From the NCBI GenBank assembly GCA_963704025.1, contig CAVPGP010000003.1:647915-711914 (forward strand): DNA of 64,000 nucleotides, in the 5' to 3' direction. The DNA is from CAVPGP01 sp963704025. GTDB taxonomy: Bacteria; Actinomycetota; Thermoleophilia; Gaiellales; Gaiellaceae. The notes beneath the pieces were generated by a model, which saw only the letters and a program-made list of their open reading frames with translations, did no database searches and was not told where the DNA came from. This document shows, piece by piece, positions 36,501 through 45,397 of this stretch (position 1 is its first letter; each line of letters opens with the position of its first letter). The position numbers and the translations under genes were made by a program.

Positions 36501-37271
36501 GTGGACATGGGCCTCCGCGATCGTGTGTGCCTCGTCACCGGCGGGACCGCCGGCATCGGCCTCGCCTCCGCGCGCATGCTCGCCGGCGAGGGAGCGCAGG
36601 TCGTCACGGTCGGACGCCGCGAGCAGGCGCCCGGGGTGGGCGAGACGCTTCATCTCACCGGGGACCTCGCGCAGCTGGGCGCCCCGGAGGCCGTCGTCGA
36701 GCAGGCGCTCGGCAGCCTCGGCCGTGTCGACTGCCTGGTCAACAACGTCGGCCTCGCCTACCAGTCGAGCTTCGACGAGCTGACGGACGAGCAGTGGGAG
36801 GAGCTCTGGCAGCTGAACGTGATGAGCTTCGTTCGCGCCACCCGCGCGGTGCTGCCGTCGATGCGCGCGCGCGGTGAGGGCGTGATCGTCAACGTCTCGT
36901 CCACCGCGGGCAAGCGCCCCTCGACGGGGATGCCGAACTACTCCGTGACCAAGGCGGCCGTCCTGTCGCTGTCGCGGCTGGTGGCCGACACGTACGCCAA
37001 GGACGGGATTCGCTGCAATGCGGTCGCGCCCGGCCCGGTCGCAACCGAGGCCTGGACGGGCGGGGGCGGGCTTGCCGACCAGACCGCGGCTCGGACGGGC
37101 AAGACGCGCGAGGAGGTGCTTGCCGCCGTTGCCGCAGGGCGGCCGCTCGGGCGCCTCGCCGCGCCCGAGGAGATCGCCGCCGTGATCGTCTTCCTCTGCT
37201 CGCGTCACTCGTCGTACGTCACCGGCGCCGCCTGGAGCGCCGACGGCGGCACGGTGCCGATCATCGTCTAA
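36501..37271 (+). CDS. SDR-family oxidoreductase (FabG-like)
   Basis: 256-residue classical SDR: TGGTAGIG near residue 13, NNVGLA near 80, the catalytic Ser in NVSSTAG near 131 and YSVTK (Tyr/Lys) near 147, PGPVATEAW near 178, and the C-terminal VTGAAWSADGGT typical of FabG-like enzymes. The leaderless GTG start is favoured over ATG 36507. Substrate unknown. A VOC-family gene follows 14 bp later. Confidence 0.87.
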   Translation: MDMGLRDRVCLVTGGTAGIGLASARMLAGEGAQVVTVGRREQAPGVGETLHLTGDLAQLGAPEAVVEQALGSLGRVDCLVNNVGLAYQSSFDELTDEQWEELWQLNVMSFVRATRAVLPSMRARGEGVIVNVSSTAGKRPSTGMPNYSVTKAAVLSLSRLVADTYAKDGIRCNAVAPGPVATEAWTGGGGLADQTAARTGKTREEVLAAVAAGRPLGRLAAPEEIAAVIVFLCSRHSSYVTGAAWSADGGTVPIIV

Positions 37272-37285
37272 CGGCTCGGGGTTGG

Positions 37286-37639
37286 ATGTTCCACGGCGTC
37301 TTTCCCATCTTCGCGACCGTCGATCCAGAACGGCTCGCGATCTTCTACTGCGATCGGCTGGGCTTCCGCGAGACGTATCGCTACCCGAGCGAGGGGTCTG
37401 GAGACTTCGTGGTCGTGACCCTGGGCGCGACTGCGATCGGCTTCGCGCGCCACGGTCCAGGCGTGCGGCCGCTAGAGCTCTGTATCGAGACGGACGACGT
37501 CGACGCAGCGGCCGCCGGGCTCGGCGATGCGGTTCTCGAGCCGCCCGCCGACCAGGAATGGGGCGACCGGACCGCCTGGATCGCCGACCCGGACGGGAAC
37601 GTGATCCAGCTCTTCCAGCCGCCGGCGCGGAACGACTGA
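37286..37639 (+). CDS. VOC/glyoxalase-fold protein
   Basis: 117 residues with two beta-alpha-beta-beta-beta modules of the vicinal-oxygen-chelate fold: FATVDPERLAIFYCDRLGF near 9-27 and WGDRTAWIADPDGNVIQLFQP at the C-terminus (metal-ligand Glu/Gln region). Likely a small dioxygenase, lyase or binding protein. Probably co-transcribed with the SDR. Confidence 0.82.
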   Translation: MFHGVFPIFATVDPERLAIFYCDRLGFRETYRYPSEGSGDFVVVTLGATAIGFARHGPGVRPLELCIETDDVDAAAAGLGDAVLEPPADQEWGDRTAWIADPDGNVIQLFQPPARND

Positions 37640-37918
37640 CCGGTCGCTCCGACCGAGCCGGTCCGATCGACCTGTCGCTTCGAGACATTGTCTCCAAAGG
37701 GACGTTGGCCAGTTGGGACGGGTGTCCCGTTGCGGCGCGTCCGCCCGGTCCCGTCCCAAACCCCCACCCACCCACGGGGATGCCCATGGTAGGCGCCCCG
37801 TCCGCACGCGACTGTCCCAATTCTGTGCCGTTTGTCGCCGCTTCTGTCCCGATTCTGGGCCGACTTCGCGCCGGTTTCCCCGCGGCCGGGCGACCGGCGC
37901 AGCGACTAGTGTTGGTCC
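37640..37918. other. Non-coding region upstream of dgt with a 19-bp direct repeat
   Basis: 279 bp without a gene. CTGTCCCAATTCTGTGCCG (37812-37830) and CTGTCCCGATTCTGGGCCG (37844-37862) match at 17 of 19 positions and are 32 bp apart, about three helical turns, 45-95 bp before the dgt -10 box. A GGGACGGGTGTCCCGT near-palindrome lies at 37715-37730. A regulator-binding site for dgt-dnaG is plausible. Confidence 0.5.
37907..37912 (+). promoter_or_regulatory. Putative leaderless -10 box (TAGTGT)
   Basis: TAGTGT ends 6 nt before the dgt ATG, without a ribosome site. Confidence 0.5.
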
Positions 37919-38872
37919 ATGCCGGAGCTTGCCGGTCGGGTTGCCGACGCCTTCGAGGTTCGCGTGCGCGCGCAGGAGGAGGCCGCGCTCTCGCCGCTCG
38001 CCGTTCGCTCGTACGAGACGCGGGGGCGCGAGCGACCCGAGGAGCCGTGCAGCGTGCGGACGCCGTTCCAGCGGGACCGCGACCGGATCGTGCACTCGAA
38101 GCCGTTCCGGCGACTGAAGCAGAAGACTCAGGTCTTCATCGACCCGGCCGGCGACCACTACCGGACGCGCATGACCCACACGCTCGAGACCACGGCGATC
38201 TCGCGCGTCGTGGCGCGGGCGCTGCGCCTCAACGAGGATCTGACCGAGGCAATCGGGCTCGGCCACGACATGGGCCATCCGCCGTTCGGCCACGCGGGGG
38301 AGGAGGCGCTCGACCGTGCCCTCCGGGAACGGTTCGGCGTCCGGTTCCGCCACAACGAGCAGTCGGCGCAGATCGCCGCCGAGCTGAACCTCACGTACGA
38401 GGTGCGCAACGGGATCCTCACGCACACGGGGCCCGTCGAGCCGGAGACGCAGGAGGGGAAGATCGTGCGCCTGGTCGACCGTGTCGCGTACATCAACCAC
38501 GACATCGACGACGCGATTCGGTACGGGCTGCTCTCCGAGGACGACCTGCCGCGCGAGGAGATCGAGCTGCTCGGACCGAAAGGGTCGGCACGGATCGACA
38601 CGCTGGTGCACGACCTGGTCGAGACCTCGGCCGCCGCGGGGGACATCGTTCAGAGCGAGGAGATCGGGGCGGCGATGCTCTCGCTCCGCTCGTTCATGTT
38701 CGAGCGCGTCTACCTCGGCCCGGAGGCGGGCGCCGAGCACGAGCGCGCGCGTCGGACGATCCAGTTCATCTTCGACGAGCTCGTCGCCCGCGGCGACGGG
38801 CCGGCGGAGATCGTCTCGTTCATCGCGGGGATGACCGACCGGTACGCGCTGTCGTACGCTGCCGAGATCTAG
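37919..38872 (+). CDS. dgt: dGTP triphosphohydrolase-like HD-domain protein
   Basis: 317 residues of the dGTPase family, removing triphosphate from dNTPs. HD-domain metal ligands: HYRTRMTHTLETTAISR near residues 79-95 (H), LGHDMGHPPFGHAGEEAL near 117-134 (HD) and RVAYINHDIDDAIRYG near 190 (D). The opening RSYETRGRERPEEPCSVRTPFQRDRDRIVHSKPFRRL is typical. It overlaps the dnaG start (TAGTG), a pairing seen in actinobacteria that ties dNTP control to replication priming. Confidence 0.92.
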   Translation: MPELAGRVADAFEVRVRAQEEAALSPLAVRSYETRGRERPEEPCSVRTPFQRDRDRIVHSKPFRRLKQKTQVFIDPAGDHYRTRMTHTLETTAISRVVARALRLNEDLTEAIGLGHDMGHPPFGHAGEEALDRALRERFGVRFRHNEQSAQIAAELNLTYEVRNGILTHTGPVEPETQEGKIVRLVDRVAYINHDIDDAIRYGLLSEDDLPREEIELLGPKGSARIDTLVHDLVETSAAAGDIVQSEEIGAAMLSLRSFMFERVYLGPEAGAEHERARRTIQFIFDELVARGDGPAEIVSFIAGMTDRYALSYAAEI

Positions 38873-40518
38873 TGGCCAGGATCAAGGACAGCTCGGTCGA
38901 GCAGGTCAAGCAGCGCGCGAACTTCGAGGAGGTGGTCTCCGCCTACACCCAGCTGCGCAAGTCGGGCGCGCGGCTGATGGGGCGCTGCCCGTTCCACGAG
39001 GAGCGGACGCCGAGCTTCTCCGTCAACCCGGTCGACAAGTACTTCGTCTGCTTCGGCTGCGGCGAGAAGGGCGACATGATCTCGTTCGTCGAGAAGAAGC
39101 AGAACCTGGACTTCGTCGGGGCGATCGAATGGCTCGCCGACCGCTTCGGCATCGAGCTCGCATACGAGGAGTCGTCGCCGGGCCAGGACGCCGCGCGCGA
39201 CCGCCGCAAGCGCCAGCTGGAGCTGCTCGACGCGGCAGCGGCGTTCTACGAGCGGATCCTCTGGGAGACGGAGGCCGGCTCGTTCGCCCGGGACTACCTG
39301 TCCGGACGGGGCCTGGGCGAGGAGATCTGCCGCGACTTCCGGCTCGGACTCGCCGCCGGTGGGAACATGCTCGTCCGCAAGGCGCTCGAGCGCGGCTTCA
39401 CCCGCGACGACCTCCGGGCGACCGGGCTCTCGCGCCAGAACGGCTCCGACTACTTCCAGCGCCGGCTGCTCTTTCCACTCGCGGACGCGCGCGGGAGGGT
39501 GCGCGGCTTCCAGGCGCGCCGCCTTCACGAGGACGACCCCCAGCGCGCGAAGTACGTCAACTCTCCGGAGTCGGACCTCTTCCGCAAGGCAGAGGTGGTC
39601 TACGGGCTCGACCGCGCGCGGCAGGCGATCGCCAAGGAGGACCGCGCCGTCGTCGTGGAGGGGAACACCGATGTGATCGCGCTGCGCCAGGCGGGCTTCG
39701 AGCCTGTCGTGGCGTCGATGGGCACGGCCCTCACGGAGGCGCACGTGCGCGAGCTCGCGCACCTGACGCACCGCGTCTGGCTCTGCTTCGACGGCGACGC
39801 GGCCGGTCAGGCGGCCACGCTCCGCGGGATGGAGCTCGCCGCAGGCAAGGGCTTCGAGGTGAAGGTCGTCGCGCTGCCGCCGGGGGTCGACCCGGCCGAC
39901 GAGCCGCACGGGTTCGAGGAGCGGCTGCGTGCCGCCGAGCCGTATCTCGGCTACCGCGTCCGCCTCGAGATCGAACGGGCGACGGACCGTCAGGAGGGCT
40001 TCAAGCGCGTCAAGGAGCTTCTGAGCCGCTTCGAGGACTCGCCTGAGCGCCAGGATGCGGTCAAGCTGGCCGCCGACCGTCTCGGGCTCCCGCCCGAGAC
40101 GCACGCGGGACTGGCGCCCGCCCTTCGCTCCGGCTCGGTCGGAATCGCCTCGTCCAAGCTGCTCGACCGGGACGAGCGGCTCGAGCGAAACGCGCTCGCG
40201 GCCGCATTCGCATACGAGGGCGTCCGCCGGCACCTGGGCGACCTGCCGGAACACGACTTCGACGACCCCCTGCACCGCTCCATCCGAAACCATCTCGTCC
40301 ACGGCGCCGAGCTCGACGCCGCCGGTCAGGCCCTCGTCGCCGAGCTGGACGCACGCCTCGACACCGAGGGCATCGACGAGCCGACCGGCAAGGAGCTCCT
40401 CTTCCGGATCGCCCAGCGGCAGATCAGGCGTGAGCTGCCGACCGCCTCACCCGAGCGGCTCGGCGAGCTCCAGGAGGCGCTCCGGAGGATCAAGGAAGCG
40501 GTCGGCGAGCCCGTGTAG
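38872..40518 (+). CDS. dnaG: DNA primase DnaG
   Basis: 548 residues. N-terminal CHC2 zinc finger CPFHEERTPSF...FVCFGCGEKGD near 38-65, the Toprim motifs VVVEGNTDVIAL near 260 (EGxxDV) and WLCFDGDAAGQAA near 302 (DGD), and a C-terminal helical DnaB-interaction region. It makes RNA primers for lagging-strand synthesis. GTG start overlapping the dgt stop. rpoD, the frequent next gene in bacteria, is not here. Confidence 0.96.
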   Translation: MARIKDSSVEQVKQRANFEEVVSAYTQLRKSGARLMGRCPFHEERTPSFSVNPVDKYFVCFGCGEKGDMISFVEKKQNLDFVGAIEWLADRFGIELAYEESSPGQDAARDRRKRQLELLDAAAAFYERILWETEAGSFARDYLSGRGLGEEICRDFRLGLAAGGNMLVRKALERGFTRDDLRATGLSRQNGSDYFQRRLLFPLADARGRVRGFQARRLHEDDPQRAKYVNSPESDLFRKAEVVYGLDRARQAIAKEDRAVVVEGNTDVIALRQAGFEPVVASMGTALTEAHVRELAHLTHRVWLCFDGDAAGQAATLRGMELAAGKGFEVKVVALPPGVDPADEPHGFEERLRAAEPYLGYRVRLEIERATDRQEGFKRVKELLSRFEDSPERQDAVKLAADRLGLPPETHAGLAPALRSGSVGIASSKLLDRDERLERNALAAAFAYEGVRRHLGDLPEHDFDDPLHRSIRNHLVHGAELDAAGQALVAELDARLDTEGIDEPTGKELLFRIAQRQIRRELPTASPERLGELQEALRRIKEAVGEPV

Positions 40519-40568
40519 TGCCGCCCTCCCGGTGGGCGACGCGCGCCGGGGAACACTCGACCGAGGGG

Positions 40569-40597
40569 TTGACGCCACCTCGCCGTCTGGCTAGTGT
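40569..40597 (+). promoter_or_regulatory. Promoter of the CAP-domain gene
   Basis: TTGACG (40569-40574), 17-bp spacer, TAGTGT (40592-40597). Unlike neighbouring genes it leaves a 5' leader of about 100 nt, which is A/C-rich with repeated GTCGAAC/CCGAACA/CCGAGTCGA units (40655-40704) just before the ATG. Confidence 0.75.
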
Positions 40598-40704
40598 GCG
40601 CACCTTCGTCGGGCGTGCCAGGTCTTCGACGTCCGACACGAGCGCCCAGGACTGTCGAACAGCCGAGTCGAACTACCGAGTCGACCAACCCAGCCGAACA
40701 ACCG

Positions 40705-41742
40705 ATGAGCTTGCTTCGCCGCACCCTCGCTCTTCTCGCCCTGGCCGTCGCGACCGTCGGCTTCGCGGCAGCGGGCGGCAGCATCGGAACGGAGCGAGCC
40801 TCGGCGACGGCGCTCGTCGGCGACTGCAACGCCGGCTCCGATTGGGGAACGCCTCGGGCCGACCTCGCGGATCAGGCGGTGCAGCTCGTCAACGCCCATC
40901 GCACCGCGATGGGGCTCAGGGCGCTCGTCGTCTCGCCGACGCTCTCGGCCTCGGCGGTGTGGAAGGCGCGGCACATGGCGCGCTACGCCTACATGGCACA
41001 CAGCGACCCGGCGCCGCCCGTCGACCGGACGACGGGCGAGCGGATCCTGGCATGCGGCTACTCCGCGAGCTGGGGGGAGAACATCGCCTACGGGTTCCCC
41101 AGCGCCCAGTCCGTGGTCGACGCCTGGCTCGGGTCGGCCGGGCACCGGGCCAACATCGAGAACCCGAGCTACGTCGCGATCGGGTCGGGCGCGGCCGCAG
41201 GCTCGGGCGGCACCGTCTACTGGGCACAGGATTTCGGGACCGTGAGCGACGGCGGCCCGCCTCCGCCGCCGCCGCCTCCTCCTCCGCCGCCTCCGCCTCC
41301 TCCGCCGCCGCCTCCTCCTCCGCCGCCTCCGCCGCCGCCGCCGCCGAAAGGCCCCGCCCCGCCGTCTCCGAAGCCGGCTCCTTCGACCCCATCTCCTTCG
41401 ACCCCGGCCGGCACCACCACGAAGGCGCCGCTGGCCGCCGGAGCCGCGGTCGTCCTGCAGGGCCTGAAGGTCGCGCCGCACCGGCCGAGGGCCGGCACAC
41501 GGCTGAACGGGACGGTCGCGGTCCTTCACGGAGGCAAGCGGACGACGAGCGGACAGGTCGGGTGCTACGGGCGCGTCGACGGCAAGCCGCTGCGCATCCT
41601 CGTGCACGGGTTCCGACATGGAAAGGCCGCCTGTACCTGGCGGATCCCCGTCGGCGCAGGGGGGAAGATGATCAGCGCCGTCGTGGTCGTCCGGCAGGGC
41701 GCTCTGCAGGCGCAGGCGCCGTTCCACATGCGCGTCTCGTAG
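40705..41742 (+). CDS. Secreted CAP/SCP-domain protein with a 30-proline linker
   Basis: 345 residues. Signal peptide (MSLLRRTLALLALAVATVGFAAAG), then a CAP domain at about 45-175 with its conserved pieces (VNAHRTAMGLRAL, MAHSDP, GENIAYG, VDAWLGSAGHRANIENPSYVAIG, YWAQDFG). A linker of 30 consecutive prolines (41257-41346) and a Pro/Ser/Thr stretch follow, then a C-terminal beta-rich domain of about 95 residues with two cysteines. It is extracellular; CAP proteins are often lipid- or cell-wall-associated. The polyproline run would need EF-P for translation. Confidence 0.87.
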   Translation: MSLLRRTLALLALAVATVGFAAAGGSIGTERASATALVGDCNAGSDWGTPRADLADQAVQLVNAHRTAMGLRALVVSPTLSASAVWKARHMARYAYMAHSDPAPPVDRTTGERILACGYSASWGENIAYGFPSAQSVVDAWLGSAGHRANIENPSYVAIGSGAAAGSGGTVYWAQDFGTVSDGGPPPPPPPPPPPPPPPPPPPPPPPPPPPPPPKGPAPPSPKPAPSTPSPSTPAGTTTKAPLAAGAAVVLQGLKVAPHRPRAGTRLNGTVAVLHGGKRTTSGQVGCYGRVDGKPLRILVHGFRHGKAACTWRIPVGAGGKMISAVVVVRQGALQAQAPFHMRVS

Positions 41743-41803
41743 CTGCCCGGAGCCGCAGCCGCCCAGGCTAAAAGGATCGGAGCCGCGTGCCGATAGGCAC
41801 AGG

Positions 41804-42886
41804 GTGGGTATTCCCGCCGCCGTTGCCGCCGCGCTGCTGCTCGTCGCCGTTCCGGGTGGGGCACCCCTCGTATCGCCAGCGCTCGCGACCGACGGGCGCC
41901 GAGCGGAACGCGCAACGGCACAGGTCGCCGGCTCCGTCGGCAAGCGGCCGCAGCAGCGGCAGGGAGCCCGCCGCGCGGCCGCCTCGACCGTCCCGAACGA
42001 CCCGCTCTGGCGGGACTCGTGGGCGCTCCCGAAGGTGCACGCGGCGGAGGCGTGGCGATGGACGACAGGCCGGCCAGGAACGATCGTCGCGGTGCTCGAC
42101 ACCGGCGCGGACCCGGGCCAGCCCGATCTCAGATCGTCGCTCGTCGCCGGGTACGACGTCGTCGACCACGACGACGATCCGAGCGACGATCACGGGCACG
42201 GCACGGCAGTGTCCGGCGTGATCGCGGCGCGCTCGAACAACAGGATCGGCGTCGCGAGCGTCTGCTGGCGCTGCTCCCTGATGCCGGTGAAGGTGATCGG
42301 CGCCGACGGCTCCGGCCAGGCGGCCGACGTCGCCGAGGGCATCCGCTGGGCGATCGAGCACGGTGCGGGCGTGATCAACATGAGCTTCACGATGAGCGGT
42401 CCGGATCCCGCGGTCGAGCAGGCAGTGGCAGACGCGGTCGGCCACGGGCTGGTCGTCGTGGCCGCGGCCGGAAACGACGGCACGAGCGCCGTCACCTATC
42501 CCGCGGCGTACCCGGGTGTTCTGAGCGTCGCGGGGACGGACGCGGCCGATGCCGCCTACCGTTGGTCGAGCTACGGAGGCTGGGTCCAGCTCGCGGCGCC
42601 CGGCTGCAGCACGACGACGCTGCGCGGCGGCTCCTACGGAGACTTTTGCGGGACCTCGGCGGCGGCGGCGGTCGTCTCGGGTCTCGCCGCTCTCGCCCGA
42701 TCCTACGCCCCTGCTCTGCCGGGCCCGACGATCGCCGAGGCCCTCGCCTCGAGCTCGAAGCGGATCGGGAACGTCGTCGCCGCCGGCCGCGTGGACGCCG
42801 ACGCGCTCCTGCAGACGATCCGCACCGCCATGCCGAAGGCCGATCCGGAGAGCCGCGGGCGCCTCCGGGAGCTCGCGCTCCCCTGA
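41804..42886 (+). CDS. Secreted subtilisin-like serine protease (S8), copy 1
   Basis: 360 residues: signal peptide (GIPAAVAAALLLVAVPGGAPL), a short Arg/Gln-rich propeptide, then the S8 catalytic triad in IVAVLDTGAD (Asp, near 100), HGHGTAVSGV (His, near 127) and CGTSAAAAVVSG (Ser, near 285), with AAAGNDG as the oxyanion Asn region. Two cysteine features, SVCWRCSLMPVKV and APGCS...GDFCGTS, are shared with the second protease at 45.7 kb. GTG start at 41804, 6 nt after a weak GATAGG. Ends just before a triple repeat and terminator. Confidence 0.9.
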   Translation: MGIPAAVAAALLLVAVPGGAPLVSPALATDGRRAERATAQVAGSVGKRPQQRQGARRAAASTVPNDPLWRDSWALPKVHAAEAWRWTTGRPGTIVAVLDTGADPGQPDLRSSLVAGYDVVDHDDDPSDDHGHGTAVSGVIAARSNNRIGVASVCWRCSLMPVKVIGADGSGQAADVAEGIRWAIEHGAGVINMSFTMSGPDPAVEQAVADAVGHGLVVVAAAGNDGTSAVTYPAAYPGVLSVAGTDAADAAYRWSSYGGWVQLAAPGCSTTTLRGGSYGDFCGTSAAAAVVSGLAALARSYAPALPGPTIAEALASSSKRIGNVVAAGRVDADALLQTIRTAMPKADPESRGRLRELALP

Positions 42887-42930
42887 CCAGGCTGCCCTGA
42901 GCCAGGCTGCCCTGACCCAGGCTGCCCCGA
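42885..42930 (+). repeat. Three tandem 15-bp repeats at the protease stop codon
   Basis: The unit GA(g/c)CCAGGCTGCCCT is present three times in a row (second unit GAGCCAGGCTGCCCT, third GACCCAGGCTGCCCC), starting in the stop codon of the protease. It looks like slippage or duplication and has no evident function. Confidence 0.75.
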
Positions 42931-42934
42931 CAGA

Positions 42935-42964
42935 GAGAGGGCCCGCCTTGCGGCGGGCCCTCTC
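42935..42964. terminator. Bidirectional hairpin between convergent genes
   Basis: Perfect 13-bp stem GAGAGGGCCCGCC/GGCGGGCCCTCTC with a TTGC loop. It lies between the plus-strand protease and the minus-strand secreted protein and lacks a long U-run in either direction. Confidence 0.75.
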
Positions 42965-42991
42965 GGTCGCTTGGGTATCGGTCTTCGCCGA

Positions 42992-45397
42992 TCAGGCGAC
43001 GACCGCGACCCGTACTGACTTCACCGCCTTGGTGAACTTGAGGTTCGGGACGGTGACGAAGCGGTTGGTCGAGATCTTGCGGATCACGACCCGATTGACC
43101 TTGCCGTTCTTGCCCACTAGGGAGATCTTGACCTGCGCCTTCGCGTTCGGGCTCGAGAGCCGAAGCACGAGGAAGCGAGTTCCCTTGAGGACGAGCAGCT
43201 GGGCGGAAACGAGCTTCGCCTTCGCTGCCTTGGCTGCTGCCTTCGAGGCAGGCGTCTGGATAGCCGCCACTGGAGCAGCAGCGAGGCTGACGACCGACGC
43301 GGTCACCTGAGTGGGTGCCGCAGCGCCCGTCGAGGTACCGCCGCCGCCGCCGACCGGGCCGCTGATGATCGGCGGCGCCGTGGTGCCACAAGCGGTGGTG
43401 CCACCGGTCGTCGGGTTCACGAGCACGAACCGCTTGACGCCCGGGTTCTGCTCGGTGTACCGGGTGCCGAGGTTCTCGGTGTCGACGTCGACGCAGATGT
43501 TCAGCGACTCCGTCACCAGCACGCCGGCCTGTCCGAGCGCGTTCGTCTTGAGGTCGATCCACGCCGGCGAGTTGTCGTTCACGAGCGTCTGACCGCGCGT
43601 ATCGAAGCCGCCGAAGAGAACCGCATCAGGCTGGATGCTCCCGAGCGGCGACCGGCTGAAGCGAACCGGTGCCCCCGCGACGGGATTGCCGTAGATGTTC
43701 GTGATCGTCTCGACGCAGAAGGACTCGTTGACGCCCTTGGGGACGCACCTGAGAACCTTGCTGGCGAGCGAGTTGACCGTCTTGGTGATCGAGTTCGAGA
43801 CCTTGCTCGCCTGATCCCAGAGGACGGGCTGATCCGGATAGAACGCCTCAGACGTGATCACCGACGTCCCCAGCGTGCCCGGGGAGAGGTCGCAGCGACC
43901 ATTGGCGTCGGCCTTCCAGCGGAAGCCGGCATCCGGGTCGTACGAGACGAAGGCGACCCCGTGCTCGTCCGTGTAGACGGCCACGTGGTCGTAACCCGCG
44001 ATGTTGGGCCGCTGCTGGTGGAGCTCGTCGTAGCAGACGATGGTCCTGTCGCCCCGGGTCGGGTCGTCGTTCTTGAACGCGTACGCGTCGTAGAAGTCGT
44101 ACACGCCCGAGTCGAGGAAGCCCGGGAAGTTGTTCGACACGAACGTGCCGGCAACGCCTGAGCGGTTGCTGTGGAACGCGTCCGGGCCGGCCGCCGGGAT
44201 CCACGCCCTGTAGAACGGGGCGTAGAGGTTATGCGGCGTGTTGTCCGGCTTCGTGCGGTCGCGGACGTAGATGTCGTCCTTGTCCGCCTTCTCCAGCGAG
44301 CCGATGCCGCCCGCGGCGATGTGCGTGTCGACACGGAGTGCCGGCATCGGGGCATCGTCGGCGTTCAGCGAGTTGTCGCCGAGGAACGTATCGAAGTCCC
44401 GCACCTGGTCGAACGGCCCGATCGTCGTGAACGACGAGAAGCCGAAGTAGTGCGAGAACGGTCCGGTCTGTCCGCCACCGACAGTGCCGGTGTCAGGGAA
44501 GCAGTTGTCGACTGCGTCGACCGCTCCTGCCCGAGGCGTGCAGTTGTTGCCGCCGGCATGGTTGGCATCCGGCAGCTGGTTGTCGTGGATGTCCCAACGC
44601 CACGCGGCGCTTCCGGGCCTGCCGCCGGTCGCGGCATAGTCGTCCACCGCGAACTTCGACGCGAGGAACGCCCAGTCGTCCGGCAGCGTGATCGAGTTGT
44701 CGGGATCGATGCCCGCGAAGTCGTTCCCGAGCGGGAAGGTGCCCTTGACGTTGATCTTCACGAGCCCGTTCTTGAACGCCTTGTTCGGCGCCGTGCCGAG
44801 CGGGTTGAAGATCCCGTCGCCGGCCGGATCACCGACGTCGATGCTCGGGAAGTCGGCGTTGGCGACCTCCTTGATCACCGGTGCCGCGTCCCGCATCCAG
44901 ATGACGAGGAACTGGTGCTTGCCGAGGATGTCGAATCCCGGCGTCTCGCCCTTGAAGTCGATCCTGGCGGCGCCCTTGATGACCGCCATGCCCGGCTTCA
45001 GCGAGGAGACGTGGACCGAGAAGCAGAGGCGGTACGAGTCGTCCAGATAGGCGACGGTGTCGCCGTTCGGGGCGTTCAGGAAGCGCGGCCCCGCGTTGTT
45101 CTCGTCGACCCCGCTCCAGTCCTCCACGGTCCAGGACGAACGCAGGATCAGACCCGGCGTCAGAAGCCCCTTCGCCGTGTCGGCCGACAGCTTCATGTCG
45201 TCGATCATCTCCTGCTGTCCGAGACACTTCGTGATCCGTACCTGCTCGCCCGCCCACGCGAGGTACGGAATGTTTGCCGTCTGCGGGTCCGGCGCGGAGC
45301 TGGTCGGATCTGTCGCCATGGCCGGAGCCGCGAACAGAAGCATGCCCAGTGCCGCAACCGAACCCGCAAAGACGGACAACCTCAGTCGTTTGCGCAT
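42992..45397 (-). CDS. Large secreted protein with Big-1-like region, unknown function
   Basis: 801 residues. Signal peptide MRKRLRLSVFAGSVAALGML..APAMA, then an extracellular body of beta-rich character with many Asp/Asn/Gly and about ten cysteines. Residues around 600-690 (VETITNIYGNPVAGAPVRF..., DLKTNALGQAGVLVTE) resemble an invasin/Big-1 immunoglobulin-like domain. The last 100 residues are a Lys-rich beta domain (KLVSAQLLVLKGTRFLVLRL...). No anchor is seen, so it may be released or wall-bound. The first 600 residues match no family I know. Start ATG 45397, after a leader of about 140 nt. Confidence 0.75.
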   Translation of the reverse strand: MRKRLRLSVFAGSVAALGMLLFAAPAMATDPTSSAPDPQTANIPYLAWAGEQVRITKCLGQQEMIDDMKLSADTAKGLLTPGLILRSSWTVEDWSGVDENNAGPRFLNAPNGDTVAYLDDSYRLCFSVHVSSLKPGMAVIKGAARIDFKGETPGFDILGKHQFLVIWMRDAAPVIKEVANADFPSIDVGDPAGDGIFNPLGTAPNKAFKNGLVKINVKGTFPLGNDFAGIDPDNSITLPDDWAFLASKFAVDDYAATGGRPGSAAWRWDIHDNQLPDANHAGGNNCTPRAGAVDAVDNCFPDTGTVGGGQTGPFSHYFGFSSFTTIGPFDQVRDFDTFLGDNSLNADDAPMPALRVDTHIAAGGIGSLEKADKDDIYVRDRTKPDNTPHNLYAPFYRAWIPAAGPDAFHSNRSGVAGTFVSNNFPGFLDSGVYDFYDAYAFKNDDPTRGDRTIVCYDELHQQRPNIAGYDHVAVYTDEHGVAFVSYDPDAGFRWKADANGRCDLSPGTLGTSVITSEAFYPDQPVLWDQASKVSNSITKTVNSLASKVLRCVPKGVNESFCVETITNIYGNPVAGAPVRFSRSPLGSIQPDAVLFGGFDTRGQTLVNDNSPAWIDLKTNALGQAGVLVTESLNICVDVDTENLGTRYTEQNPGVKRFVLVNPTTGGTTACGTTAPPIISGPVGGGGGTSTGAAAPTQVTASVVSLAAAPVAAIQTPASKAAAKAAKAKLVSAQLLVLKGTRFLVLRLSSPNAKAQVKISLVGKNGKVNRVVIRKISTNRFVTVPNLKFTKAVKSVRVAVVA

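Noticed and set aside
41217..41498. Glycine-rich frame opposite the polyproline run
   Set aside because: It is the complement of the CCB repeat; the plus strand has a signal peptide and CAP domain in frame.
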